From assembly GCA_016929465.1 (NCBI GenBank), contig JAFGIT010000114.1:1-5642 (forward strand): DNA of 5,642 bases. The letters are read 5' to 3'. Position numbers and translations under genes: made by a program. Below are positions 1-5,642 of this stretch, piece after piece. Numbering within the stretch: position 1 is the stretch's first letter; each line of letters begins with the position of its first letter. Below the pieces are notes generated by a model. That model searched no databases. It saw only the letters and a list, made by a program, of their open reading frames with translations, and was not told where the DNA came from. The DNA comes from Candidatus Coatesiibacteriota bacterium (GTDB taxonomy: Bacteria > B130-G9).

Positions 1-341
1 AGGAGGAGATTCTGCCTCTGCTATCTGGCGCGCGGATGATGGCAATTCCTTCCAGATACGAGGGATTCGGCCTGCCCGGGCTGGAAGCCATGGCGGCGGG
101 AGTTCCAGTCATCTCCACGAAAATGGGCGCGCTCGAGGAGGTCTATGCGGACGCGGCGCTCTATTTCGAGTGCGGTAATGCGGAGGAACTCGCCGGCAAA
201 ATCCTGGAGCTGCACGACAATGGCGATCTACGCCGAAAGATGATTGAGGCTGGCCGGGCGAGAGCAGCTCAATTCACCTGGACCGAGACAGCCCAAAAGA
301 CGCTCGCCGTGTATCGCAAGGTCTGTGAGTCGAACCGATGA
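1..341 (+). CDS. Glycosyltransferase family 4 (GT-B), C-terminal part; 5' end outside window
   Basis: The reading frame is open from the first full codon at position 3, so this is the C-terminal 112 residues of a gene starting upstream. It contains the donor-binding hallmark of GT4 enzymes: PSRYEGFGLPGLEAMAAG, with the EX7E pair at visible residues 20 and 28, followed by GVPVIST and an acidic GALEEVYADAALYF stretch that normally lies at the nucleotide-sugar pocket. The end (ELHDNGDLRRKMIEAGR, then a FTWTETAQKTLAVYRKV helix) is the usual C-terminal helix of the family. Family knowledge: such enzymes transfer a sugar from a nucleotide-sugar to a growing surface glycan at the cytoplasmic face of the membrane. 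Its stop overlaps the start of the following GT9 gene by 4 nt (ATGA), so the two are almost certainly cotranslated. Donor and acceptor cannot be read from this fragment. Confidence 0.93.
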   Translation, partial: EEILPLLSGARMMAIPSRYEGFGLPGLEAMAAGVPVISTKMGALEEVYADAALYFECGNAEELAGKILELHDNGDLRRKMIEAGRARAAQFTWTETAQKTLAVYRKVCESNR

Positions 342-1489
342 CCCGCTACATCTATCAAAGACGCATCCTGAGAGTCCTGGCCGCATCATTCGACACGATA
401 TTCGGCGGCTTCTTCAGGCTCTTCAATCGATCCGCGCCATTAGACGCCAAAGAGATCCCTGAGAATCCGAAGATCGTGTTCATTCGACTCGACGGAATAG
501 GTGACGTCCTCGCCTCGCTCAAAGCGGCTAGGGCGCTGAAGGCCCGATTCCCTGCTGGGCATCTATCGACGCTTGTCAGGAGGCAAGTCGCGGAGCTCAT
601 CGATGGCCTGGACTTCATCGATGAGGTGTTGACGACGGACATCGACCTCTATGTGTCGAAGCCGAGCATGCTGAAATCGATGCGATATACAAAGCAGATC
701 TCAAGTCTTCTAAAAAAGACCGGGACGGATATCGCGATCGATCCGCGAGGCGATCCCCGCATCATCTGGGCGATGTGGCGTGCCCGAGTTCCTGTGCGTA
801 TAGGCGTGAATTCCGCCGGTGCGGGTTTCCTCCTGAGCGCCTCGGTCGATTATTTAAGGCAAACGCCTGAATTTGAGCACAACCTCCTCGTGGCAGCATT
901 GCTGGGGGCAGAAGACGATGGCACTCCATTGAGCCTTAAACCAAATCAGAGCACATTTGCGGCGCTGAAGGAGCGCTTCGAAGGTCTAGATGAGCCCTTC
1001 TTCGTGGTGCATCCATCGGCATCGATGCCCTCGAAGATCTGGCCCAATGACCGATTTGCGGAGGTGATTGAGGTGATTGCAGAGAAGTACGGATTTCTCC
1101 CGGTCCTCATTGGCGGCAGCGACGCGGCTGAGATATACAATGCAATCTCCGAGCAATCCGAATCACGAATGCTAAATCTGACGGGCAAGACAAGCTTGAA
1201 GGAACTCGTCGCGCTTCTTTCCGAGGCGAAGCTATTCATAGGTAACGATTCGGGGCCGGCACACATCGCGGCCTACACGGGAATCCCCACTGTGATCATC
1301 TTCAGCGGCACGAATGACGCCGCAGTCTGGCGACCGCCGGGAGACAACGTGGCCGTCATCTCGCACGATGTCGATTGCGCCCCCTGCGAGCGGCGGGAGT
1401 GTCCTGAACCAAAGTGTCTATTGGAAATCAATACGGATGAGGTTGTTGAGGCGGCTAATAGCATCCTCGAATTGGCGAGGACTACTTGA
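338..1489 (+). CDS. Glycosyltransferase family 9 (ADP-heptose:LPS heptosyltransferase-like)
   Basis: This 383-residue protein belongs to the GT9 family of WaaC/WaaF/WaaQ-type enzymes, which usually add heptose from ADP-heptose to the lipopolysaccharide core. Visible motifs: the N-terminal Rossmann entry KIVFIRLDGIGDVLASL (RLDGIGD at 50-56), DIAIDPRGDPR (131-141), the second-domain entry FFVVHPSASMPSKIWP (about 221-236), and the signature GNDSGPAHIA (302-311) followed by GIPTVIIFSGTND. A four-cysteine cluster (C347, C350, C355, C360) near the C-terminus is seen in a subset of the family. The start is ATG at 338, overlapping the GT4 stop; no strong ribosome site precedes it, which fits translational coupling. 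The protein is slightly longer than classical WaaC/WaaF because of about 44 residues before the first strand, rich in R and F and possibly membrane-associating. The exact sugar is uncertain; a role in O-antigen, core or another glycan is inferred from family and neighbour. Confidence 0.94.
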   Translation: MTRYIYQRRILRVLAASFDTIFGGFFRLFNRSAPLDAKEIPENPKIVFIRLDGIGDVLASLKAARALKARFPAGHLSTLVRRQVAELIDGLDFIDEVLTTDIDLYVSKPSMLKSMRYTKQISSLLKKTGTDIAIDPRGDPRIIWAMWRARVPVRIGVNSAGAGFLLSASVDYLRQTPEFEHNLLVAALLGAEDDGTPLSLKPNQSTFAALKERFEGLDEPFFVVHPSASMPSKIWPNDRFAEVIEVIAEKYGFLPVLIGGSDAAEIYNAISEQSESRMLNLTGKTSLKELVALLSEAKLFIGNDSGPAHIAAYTGIPTVIIFSGTNDAAVWRPPGDNVAVISHDVDCAPCERRECPEPKCLLEINTDEVVEAANSILELARTT

Positions 1490-1500
1490 AGCAACCGCAG

Positions 1501-2184
1501 CTATTCATCTAGGGTGTATACAATCTTCTCAAGCACGCTGAATAGGCGCTCGCAATGAGGAGCCGCTCTTCTCAGTTCGGATGGATTAAGCCTTTTTATT
1601 ATTGAAAAAGCATGGGTCTTCTTATACTTGCCCTTTTCCGAATCACGCGTGGCCGCCTTAAGTTTGATTGGCAGCAGATTCTTGGGAATTTCCTCCAAGT
1701 TTCGCGCGTCATTGGTGGATAGGGCGGGGATATTAATATCAGGCAGACAACTCTCCTTGAATCCTGCTCCATAGAAATCTCGCAGATTCGCACGATCGAC
1801 AATCAGCCAGGCCTCCATTGCTTGAACCATCAAATGTATACAGCGATCATCTTCCTCACGAACCTCTATTCCCCAATTGTCCCTACGGCTTTCATGAAGA
1901 TGCTCCCAACATGAAGTCGCGACGGGGCCTTCTGAATCAATTAGGAGGATATGGATAGAGTCAGAATCAGAGACTTGCCCCCTTCTATAATGCCGGAATC
2001 CCTCGCCACGAGGCCCGCAGGAGACGCATTCTATTACTTTCTGTCTGTCTGGGCCTTTGATGCGTCTGAAGAAGCTCCCGAATCCCTCCCTTAGCGCCGC
2101 AGCATTCTGCGTCCCCTTTCGGTCTATTTTGTCTCCATCTTCTAGTCCGCCACCCTCGATATAAATGAATATTGTCCTCACCAT
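1501..2184 (-). CDS. DUF4276 family protein (TOPRIM-like partner of AAA ATPase)
   Basis: This 227-residue protein matches the pattern I know for DUF4276. It begins with a strand ending in an acid and glycines (FIYIEGGG, E10), then CGPRGEG (56-62), ILLIDSEGPV (79-88, acids D83 and E85), HLMVQAMEAWLIVD (117-130) and GKYKKTH (185-191), and ends with a helical NPSELRRAAPHCERLF region. The early glutamate and later D-x-E after a hydrophobic strand resemble a TOPRIM metal site, as in RloB and OLD-type proteins; nuclease activity is inference. An in-frame ATG exists 120 nt upstream at 2304, but homology starts at MVRTIFIYIEGGG, so ATG 2184 is chosen. It is preceded by a weak GGCGGG and overlaps the ATPase stop by 7 nt (ATGGTGA), indicating translational coupling. 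It is the last gene of the minus-strand set and faces the GT9 gene with an 11-nt gap. Family length is about right, so it looks intact. Confidence 0.88.
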   Translation of the reverse strand: MVRTIFIYIEGGGLEDGDKIDRKGTQNAAALREGFGSFFRRIKGPDRQKVIECVSCGPRGEGFRHYRRGQVSDSDSIHILLIDSEGPVATSCWEHLHESRRDNWGIEVREEDDRCIHLMVQAMEAWLIVDRANLRDFYGAGFKESCLPDINIPALSTNDARNLEEIPKNLLPIKLKAATRDSEKGKYKKTHAFSIIKRLNPSELRRAAPHCERLFSVLEKIVYTLDE

Positions 2185-3410
2185 CGGTTCCCGCCAATGA
2201 CTCCCTTTCGCCAAAGCTCCCCAAGATAGAACTCCTTTAGCCACTCCTCGAGTTTGCTCGGTTCCAGCCTGCGTATAGCCGTACCTTTCGGCCCCTGCTC
2301 GCATACTAATACCGATCCCGGTGTGTCCGACAACGCCGAGACCAGAATATCAGAGTGCGTCGTTACGATGAGTTGCGTGCGCTTCGAGGCTTCGATTAGT
2401 AGATCTGCAACCTTTCCAATCACATCGGGATGAATTCCGAGCTCAGGCTCCTCCAAACAGATAAGCGGAGGAGGCTCAGGATGGCAAAGAAGGAGTAGCA
2501 GAAAGAGATATCGGAGAGTGCCATCGGAGAGCCTTGTGGATGGAATTATTCTGCCGCCCCATTCATGAATAAATAATTGAGAACCAGATGAGCTGGGGCG
2601 GATAGTAACACGCTCTATCCCTTCATATAAATCACACAGCGTCTTGTTGATGAGATTTTCGGTCTCCCTGCGATGGTCTAGCTCACTTAAGATCAACGCC
2701 AGATTGCTGGCGTCCCCCAATAGGAAGTCCGTCGGTAGGTCGTTCTTACCGGGTTGCCTGACTTGTGATTGCCGACCCGTACACCAATTGGTGTAAAAAG
2801 CTATCTCACTAAATCGCTTCGACAGATATGTAATCTCTGGATAGGAGTCAGGATCCTTGCGCTGGGACAAAACGGACTGCTCGGGACTCAAGTCTTCGCG
2901 CTGCAATTTTCGGCTACGATGATCGCCATCTTGAGCTCCCCCATCATCTGTAATCCTCACATTCAGCACGGGCAGGCCATTCTCATAGCGATAAAAGAAA
3001 AAAACTCTATCATAACCGGTTCTTGGCTTCTCGTTCTCGACAAACTCATCAACCAACTCAAGCCTATGGGAATTCACAGCCAGATTCAGTCCATATCGCA
3101 AAGCCATGTCCGACTTTGGATAGTAAAACAATCCCTCCAATTGTGCCGGTTCAAGACCTCCGCTTCCCTTCCACAGAAGGTCTTCTACGCCGCCCATCTG
3201 ACGTACTGCTCCTGCTAGATCTCCCGAGGTCGCCCGTAAGAGTGATATCGCATCAATGAAGTTGGACTTCCCTGACGCATTCGGGCCTATCAGGACGTTC
3301 AGCGGCTGTAGCTCGATCTCCTCGCTTTCGGGGCCGAACGATAGGATGTTACGGAGGCGTATCGATTTGATGAAGTTGTTCATCGGCTGCTTCTTATTGC
3401 TCTCGGCCAT
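2178..3410 (-). CDS. AAA family ATPase, SMC/OLD-like (AAA_21 type), without TOPRIM domain
   Basis: This 410-residue protein is an ABC/SMC-class ATPase of the overcoming-lysogenization-defect (OLD) type. In order: an N-terminal strand pair (FIKSIRLRNILSFG), Walker A GPNASGKS (42-49) followed by NFIDAISLLR, a central region (about 90-280) of mixed helix/strand, an ABC-signature-like LSDGT (294-298), Walker B LICLEEPE (316-323), GIHPD (325-329), and the switch histidine in IVTTHSD (H352). It ends with LGELWRKGVIGGNRW, which I recognise as the usual tail of ATPases paired with DUF4276. There is no TOPRIM domain; the neighbouring DUF4276 protein probably fills that role. The start is ATG 3410 because GGAGG lies 6 nt upstream; the in-frame ATG at 3458 would add 16 unsupported residues and the one at 3383 has no comparable ribosome site. 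All catalytic motifs are intact. A defence function is inferred by analogy with other ATPase/TOPRIM pairs. Confidence 0.92.
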   Translation of the reverse strand: MAESNKKQPMNNFIKSIRLRNILSFGPESEEIELQPLNVLIGPNASGKSNFIDAISLLRATSGDLAGAVRQMGGVEDLLWKGSGGLEPAQLEGLFYYPKSDMALRYGLNLAVNSHRLELVDEFVENEKPRTGYDRVFFFYRYENGLPVLNVRITDDGGAQDGDHRSRKLQREDLSPEQSVLSQRKDPDSYPEITYLSKRFSEIAFYTNWCTGRQSQVRQPGKNDLPTDFLLGDASNLALILSELDHRRETENLINKTLCDLYEGIERVTIRPSSSGSQLFIHEWGGRIIPSTRLSDGTLRYLFLLLLLCHPEPPPLICLEEPELGIHPDVIGKVADLLIEASKRTQLIVTTHSDILVSALSDTPGSVLVCEQGPKGTAIRRLEPSKLEEWLKEFYLGELWRKGVIGGNRW

Positions 3411-3416
3411 TTCGTG

Positions 3417-3421
3417 CCTCC
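3417..3421 (-). promoter_or_regulatory. Ribosome binding site deciding the ATPase start
   Basis: The minus strand reads GGAGG, 6 nt before ATG 3410. This spacing is near ideal and selects 3410 over the in-frame ATGs at 3458 and 3383. Confidence 0.85.
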
Positions 3422-3470
3422 GTGCTGTGTGTACAACGCCCCAATTATTCAAACTCACTCAATGGTCGCT

Positions 3471-3498
3471 ATTTTATGCCATCACGGCGCTTACTCAA
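3471..3498 (-). promoter_or_regulatory. Candidate sigma70-type promoter for the ATPase-DUF4276 operon
   Basis: On the minus strand a TTGAGT (-35, plus positions 3493-3498, 4 of 6 consensus matches) is separated by 16 nt from TAAAAT (-10, plus positions 3471-3476, 5 of 6 matches). Transcription would begin around 3464 and leave a leader of roughly 50 nt before ATG 3410. It sits in the 129-nt gap after the lipoprotein gene, so the ATPase-DUF4276 pair could be transcribed on its own even if there is read-through from upstream. The consensus used is that of E. coli; the host's own consensus is unknown. Confidence 0.5.
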
Positions 3499-3510
3499 GT
3501 GCGAAGTGTG
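3497..3510. repeat. Adjacent direct heptamers overlapping the -35 box (possible operator)
   Basis: AAGTGCG and AAGTGTG occur head to tail with one mismatch, and the first two bases overlap the candidate -35 element. Placement next to the promoter of a possible defence operon makes a regulator site conceivable, but repeats this short also arise by chance. Confidence 0.25.
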
Positions 3511-3539
3511 ATTTTGGGCTTGGGGGCTGTCTTAGAATT

Positions 3540-4757
3540 CTACCTGTCCATCAGCTCCCGCGTTGCTATTTTCGCGGTGCGAGGCAATTCGGCTTCGATT
3601 GTGCAGCTCTTGGTGACGATATTCACCGGTCGAAGCGCGCTGACATCAATCAGTTTGAGGACCAGGACAAATTCCCCATCGCGCCTTTCTGCACTGGCAA
3701 GCACGAGATACGGCACGTTCAGACTGGTTCCGAGCTCTGCCCAGCAATCGGGGGAATCGCACTCGATGCCCAGCGGCCCCTCGCCCTGCTCCTGCTCGAT
3801 ATAATGGACGACAGCCAGACCTGCGTCGGAAGATAGCGAGCACTCTATTTCATCCGACATCAGGTCCGCGACTGCCTCGCTGATGTCATTCTGCTCAATC
3901 CAGATGAGGGCAGTCCTGCTATAGAATAATCTCCCGGCGCTCAGACAGATCCTCGCCTGTTCGAGCCGCTCCCAATATTCGGTATTCTTCCGCGATAGGG
4001 CATCGTGAATCATCACGGCAAAGGTCTCGATCTCCGGTTTTAGGAACTCCGCGAGTGGTTGCAGTCTGGCATAGCTCTCATAGCGCGGATACCTCTCCTC
4101 AAAAGGCGGAGGCGTCTCCTCGCAAAAGATCCATTTAGATGTTGTGCCGGAAATCCTTTGAACCGCGATAGTCTCCCCGGCGATGTCTTTGCACTCCAGA
4201 GTCACGTCCAAGACATAGCGTCCATCCGCATAGGGCCCCGCGAAAATCAGTTCACCCGGAATGACACCGAGGCCAAACAGCGAGTAATGCCCAATAGCAG
4301 ACGTCTTGTTTATGGTCCCAGCAATGCGAAATAGGGCATCGGATTGGTCAAAGCGATAGTCCTGCTCGATGAATTTGAACAGCCCTCTCTCGGCAAGATG
4401 CCGTCTGACCATTGTCCTGTATTGCTCTCGCAGCTTGGGCCATGTGGGGCAGTCGGGGTCTTCAGGGCATACGCCCTCCTTCGGTTCGTCTCTGTAGAAT
4501 TGAGGGTATTCATAGCTGGAATACGGCACGAGCCAGAGCCTGAACAGCCCCGAATAATGGTCTTCGCCTGCTCTGTCATCGATGAATTCGTCAACGAAGG
4601 CGAGCGGCATGGAGGGGGGGTTATCAATCGATAGGTCACCCGGTGATGGATCGTAGTATATGTTTTTGACGGCAAGGTGTGCGCACCCAGTCAAGCACAG
4701 GAAAGCGACCAACAGGGCGAGTGGCCCAAGAGCTGAACAACCCGAGCGTTGCCTCAT
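3540..4757 (-). CDS. Putative lipoprotein with CsgG/TolB-like C-terminal region; paralogue of upstream gene
   Basis: This 405-residue protein starts with a type II signal peptide: basic MRQR, hydrophobic core LGPLALLVAF, and lipobox LTGC with the lipidated cysteine at 25. It is therefore likely anchored in the outer or inner membrane facing the periplasm. ATG 4757 is preceded by AAGGAGG at 9-nt spacing; a longer frame to 4934 only runs antisense-in-frame through the neighbour's acidic tail. The mature part has a CPEDPDC pair (97/103), a strand-rich middle (IAGTINKTSAIGHYSLFGLGVIPGE, then RYVLDVTLECKD), a helix with KNTEYWERLEQAR, and a C-terminal part with ECDSPDCW, VPYLVLASAERRDG and FVLVLKLIDV. 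That last pattern resembles the CsgG/TolB N-terminal-type fold (helix, short lineage C...C, two strands ending in a D) but I do not assign a named family. It is clearly homologous to the gene upstream. Function unknown. Confidence 0.85.
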   Translation of the reverse strand: MRQRSGCSALGPLALLVAFLCLTGCAHLAVKNIYYDPSPGDLSIDNPPSMPLAFVDEFIDDRAGEDHYSGLFRLWLVPYSSYEYPQFYRDEPKEGVCPEDPDCPTWPKLREQYRTMVRRHLAERGLFKFIEQDYRFDQSDALFRIAGTINKTSAIGHYSLFGLGVIPGELIFAGPYADGRYVLDVTLECKDIAGETIAVQRISGTTSKWIFCEETPPPFEERYPRYESYARLQPLAEFLKPEIETFAVMIHDALSRKNTEYWERLEQARICLSAGRLFYSRTALIWIEQNDISEAVADLMSDEIECSLSSDAGLAVVHYIEQEQGEGPLGIECDSPDCWAELGTSLNVPYLVLASAERRDGEFVLVLKLIDVSALRPVNIVTKSCTIEAELPRTAKIATRELMDR

Positions 4758-4766
4758 CTGGATCTG

Positions 4767-4773
4767 CCTCCTT
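4767..4773 (-). promoter_or_regulatory. Ribosome binding site deciding the lipoprotein start
   Basis: The minus strand carries AAGGAGG, 9 nt before ATG 4757. It lies in the 103-nt gap after the upstream gene and supports the start that gives an intact lipoprotein signal peptide. Confidence 0.8.
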
Positions 4774-4860
4774 AGATGTCGATTGGGCTGAGAATCCCCT
4801 GGACTGAAATACCGCGCATAACGATCTCGGTCTATTGTTAATTCAGGCGAAGTATTGCAG

Positions 4861-5642
4861 CTAATCGTCCTTATCCTCTGCCTCATCCTCCACAGCCCCC
4901 TCATCTTGGCCCTCCTCATCTTCGTCCTCCTCATCTTCGTCCACGGACGGTTCGGGCTCTATCATCAGCCTCTTGGCAGCCGTTCGGGCAGTTGGGAGCA
5001 GGGAGAGCTCCGTCACGCAGTCTTCTGTCACGGTCTTCTCGATCTCCAAGGTTTCAGTGTCAACGAGGTTGAGAACCAGCTGATAGGATTTGCCTGACAT
5101 CTCCATTCTGACGAGGACTATGCTCTGAACATCGAGCTTATTGGAGACATCCTGCCAACAGTCGGCGGCAAAGCAGTCGGTCAGGACCTCATCCGAGTGG
5201 ATCGCCGTGAGCATATCCCTTCGGCTAAGAACGTCGCTTTCGCATTCGCTTCTGAGCGTATCCCGAATAGCGTCCGTGATCGAATTTGCGGTCTCTCGCT
5301 CGACGTCTCTCGTCTTTAGCTCCATCACAGCGAGGCGAGAGGTCTGTCTTTTCTCGGCGACCTTTGCATCTCTGGCCTCTATCAACTGCTCCCAGTAATT
5401 CGCATCCCGCTTTTCGAGCTCCTCGTAAACACTCTTCGCGAATTCCTCTATTTGGGGGGAGATGAGATTAGCAATCAGATCGAGCCGAGTGCATTCACCA
5501 TTGCCCAAGGCAGTGAGAGCATTCTTGCGCCACTTCTTGGTCTCACCTGAGATGTCTTTTATGGAAATGAATTCCCCTAGCACATCACGACACTCAATTG
5601 TCATATCGACATCGAATCCGCCGTTTGCGTAGCTGAATAACC
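4861..5642 (-). CDS. Envelope-protein paralogue with acidic C-terminal tail; 5' end outside window
   Basis: The last 259 residues of a gene that starts beyond the right edge. The methionine at 5604 is not the start, because the frame stays open to the edge and the residues before it (SYANGGFDVD) align with the downstream lipoprotein (PYADGRYVLD). Over the first 35 alignable residues (to GETKKW / GTTSKW) 17 are identical by hand count, and similarity resumes at ISPQIEEF...NYWEQLIEARD and across the C-terminal CFAADCW, SYQLVLNLVDTET and EDCVTELSLLPTARTAAKRLM. Five cysteines align between the two. The N-terminus, and so any lipobox, is not visible; lipoprotein status is inferred from the paralogue. 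It differs in a highly charged helical segment (visible residues about 85-120) and in a tail in which 21 of the last 32 residues are D or E. It is probably cotranscribed with the downstream paralogue, 103 nt away. Function unknown. Confidence 0.8.
   Translation of the reverse strand, partial: LFSYANGGFDVDMTIECRDVLGEFISIKDISGETKKWRKNALTALGNGECTRLDLIANLISPQIEEFAKSVYEELEKRDANYWEQLIEARDAKVAEKRQTSRLAVMELKTRDVERETANSITDAIRDTLRSECESDVLSRRDMLTAIHSDEVLTDCFAADCWQDVSNKLDVQSIVLVRMEMSGKSYQLVLNLVDTETLEIEKTVTEDCVTELSLLPTARTAAKRLMIEPEPSVDEDEEDEDEEGQDEGAVEDEAEDKDD
4911..4940. repeat. Perfect tandem repeat, 15 bp x 2, in the acidic-tail coding region
   Basis: The unit CCTCCTCATCTTCGT occurs twice without mismatch and is flanked on the left (4896-4910) by a degenerate third copy. 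On the coding (minus) strand each unit encodes DEDEE; the degenerate copy encodes GQDEG. Unit length is a multiple of three, so changes in copy number would keep the frame. Confidence 0.9.

Noticed and set aside
1484-1533. CTTGA ... TCAAG as a terminator between the convergent genes
   Set aside because: Only a 5-bp stem with a loop of about 40 nt and no T-run; not credible as an intrinsic terminator.
2185-2304. Upstream in-frame start (2304) for the DUF4276 gene
   Set aside because: The extra 40 residues overlap the ATPase C-terminus and family similarity begins exactly at ATG 2184.
3256-3804. Plus-strand open frame of 182 codons
   Set aside because: It runs antisense through the ATPase start, the promoter gap and the lipoprotein 3' end, shows no recognisable domain, and both minus-strand genes it overlaps have firm motifs or start signals.
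4758-4860. Possible promoter between the two paralogues (TTAACA near plus 4835-4840)
   Set aside because: No acceptable -10 at 16-18 nt; the best nearby hexamer, TATGCG at 15 nt, matches only 3 of 6. Cotranscription from upstream is simpler.
4758-4934. Longer start (4934) for the lipoprotein gene
   Set aside because: It would bury the signal peptide 59 residues inside the protein and overlap the upstream gene; ATG 4757 has AAGGAGG upstream and a proper lipobox.
4855-5097. Plus-strand frame starting with a strongly hydrophobic, membrane-like run
   Set aside because: The hydrophobic run is what the antisense of the D/E-rich repeat encodes; no ribosome site or other support.
1-5642. Mobile element or CRISPR signals
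   Set aside because: No transposase or integrase gene, no regularly spaced repeats and no obvious terminal inverted repeats; acquisition of the cassette is inferred only from composition and gene content.

Overview
The window appears to come from a diderm (Gram-negative) bacterium. It carries the end of a family-4 glycosyltransferase gene coupled to a family-9 (heptosyltransferase-type) glycosyltransferase, which is typical of lipopolysaccharide or other surface-glycan loci. It also carries a protein with a clear type II signal peptide and lipobox. The phylum cannot be fixed from the sequence alone. There are no RNA genes, CRISPR arrays, transposases or integrases.

Layout. Plus strand, 1-1489: the last 112 residues of a GT4 glycosyltransferase, then a complete GT9 glycosyltransferase whose start overlaps the previous stop by 4 nt (ATGA). 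Minus strand, read from right to left: a 5'-truncated gene (5642-4861) with a very acidic tail; a paralogous lipoprotein gene (4757-3540); a 129-nt gap holding a reasonable promoter and a strong ribosome binding site; an SMC/OLD-like AAA ATPase (3410-2178); and a DUF4276 protein (2184-1501) that overlaps the ATPase gene by 7 nt. The GT9 and DUF4276 genes converge with only 11 nt between their stops. No gene-free stretch exceeds about 130 nt.

How the genes work together. The two glycosyltransferases are probably successive steps in building a surface glycan. The two minus-strand paralogues look like envelope proteins produced by tandem duplication; their C-terminal halves share a cysteine pattern and a fold-like pattern reminiscent of CsgG/TolB N-terminal-type domains, but their function is unknown. 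The ATPase and DUF4276 proteins form a compact two-gene cassette. The ATPase is OLD-like but lacks the TOPRIM domain, and DUF4276 supplies a small TOPRIM-like protein. The design resembles known ATPase + TOPRIM defence pairs (PARIS, RloAB/AbiL-type), so a role in phage defence is a reasonable inference, not something the sequence proves. The cassette looks more AT-rich than the glycosyltransferase genes in spot counts, consistent with acquisition into an envelope-gene neighbourhood.
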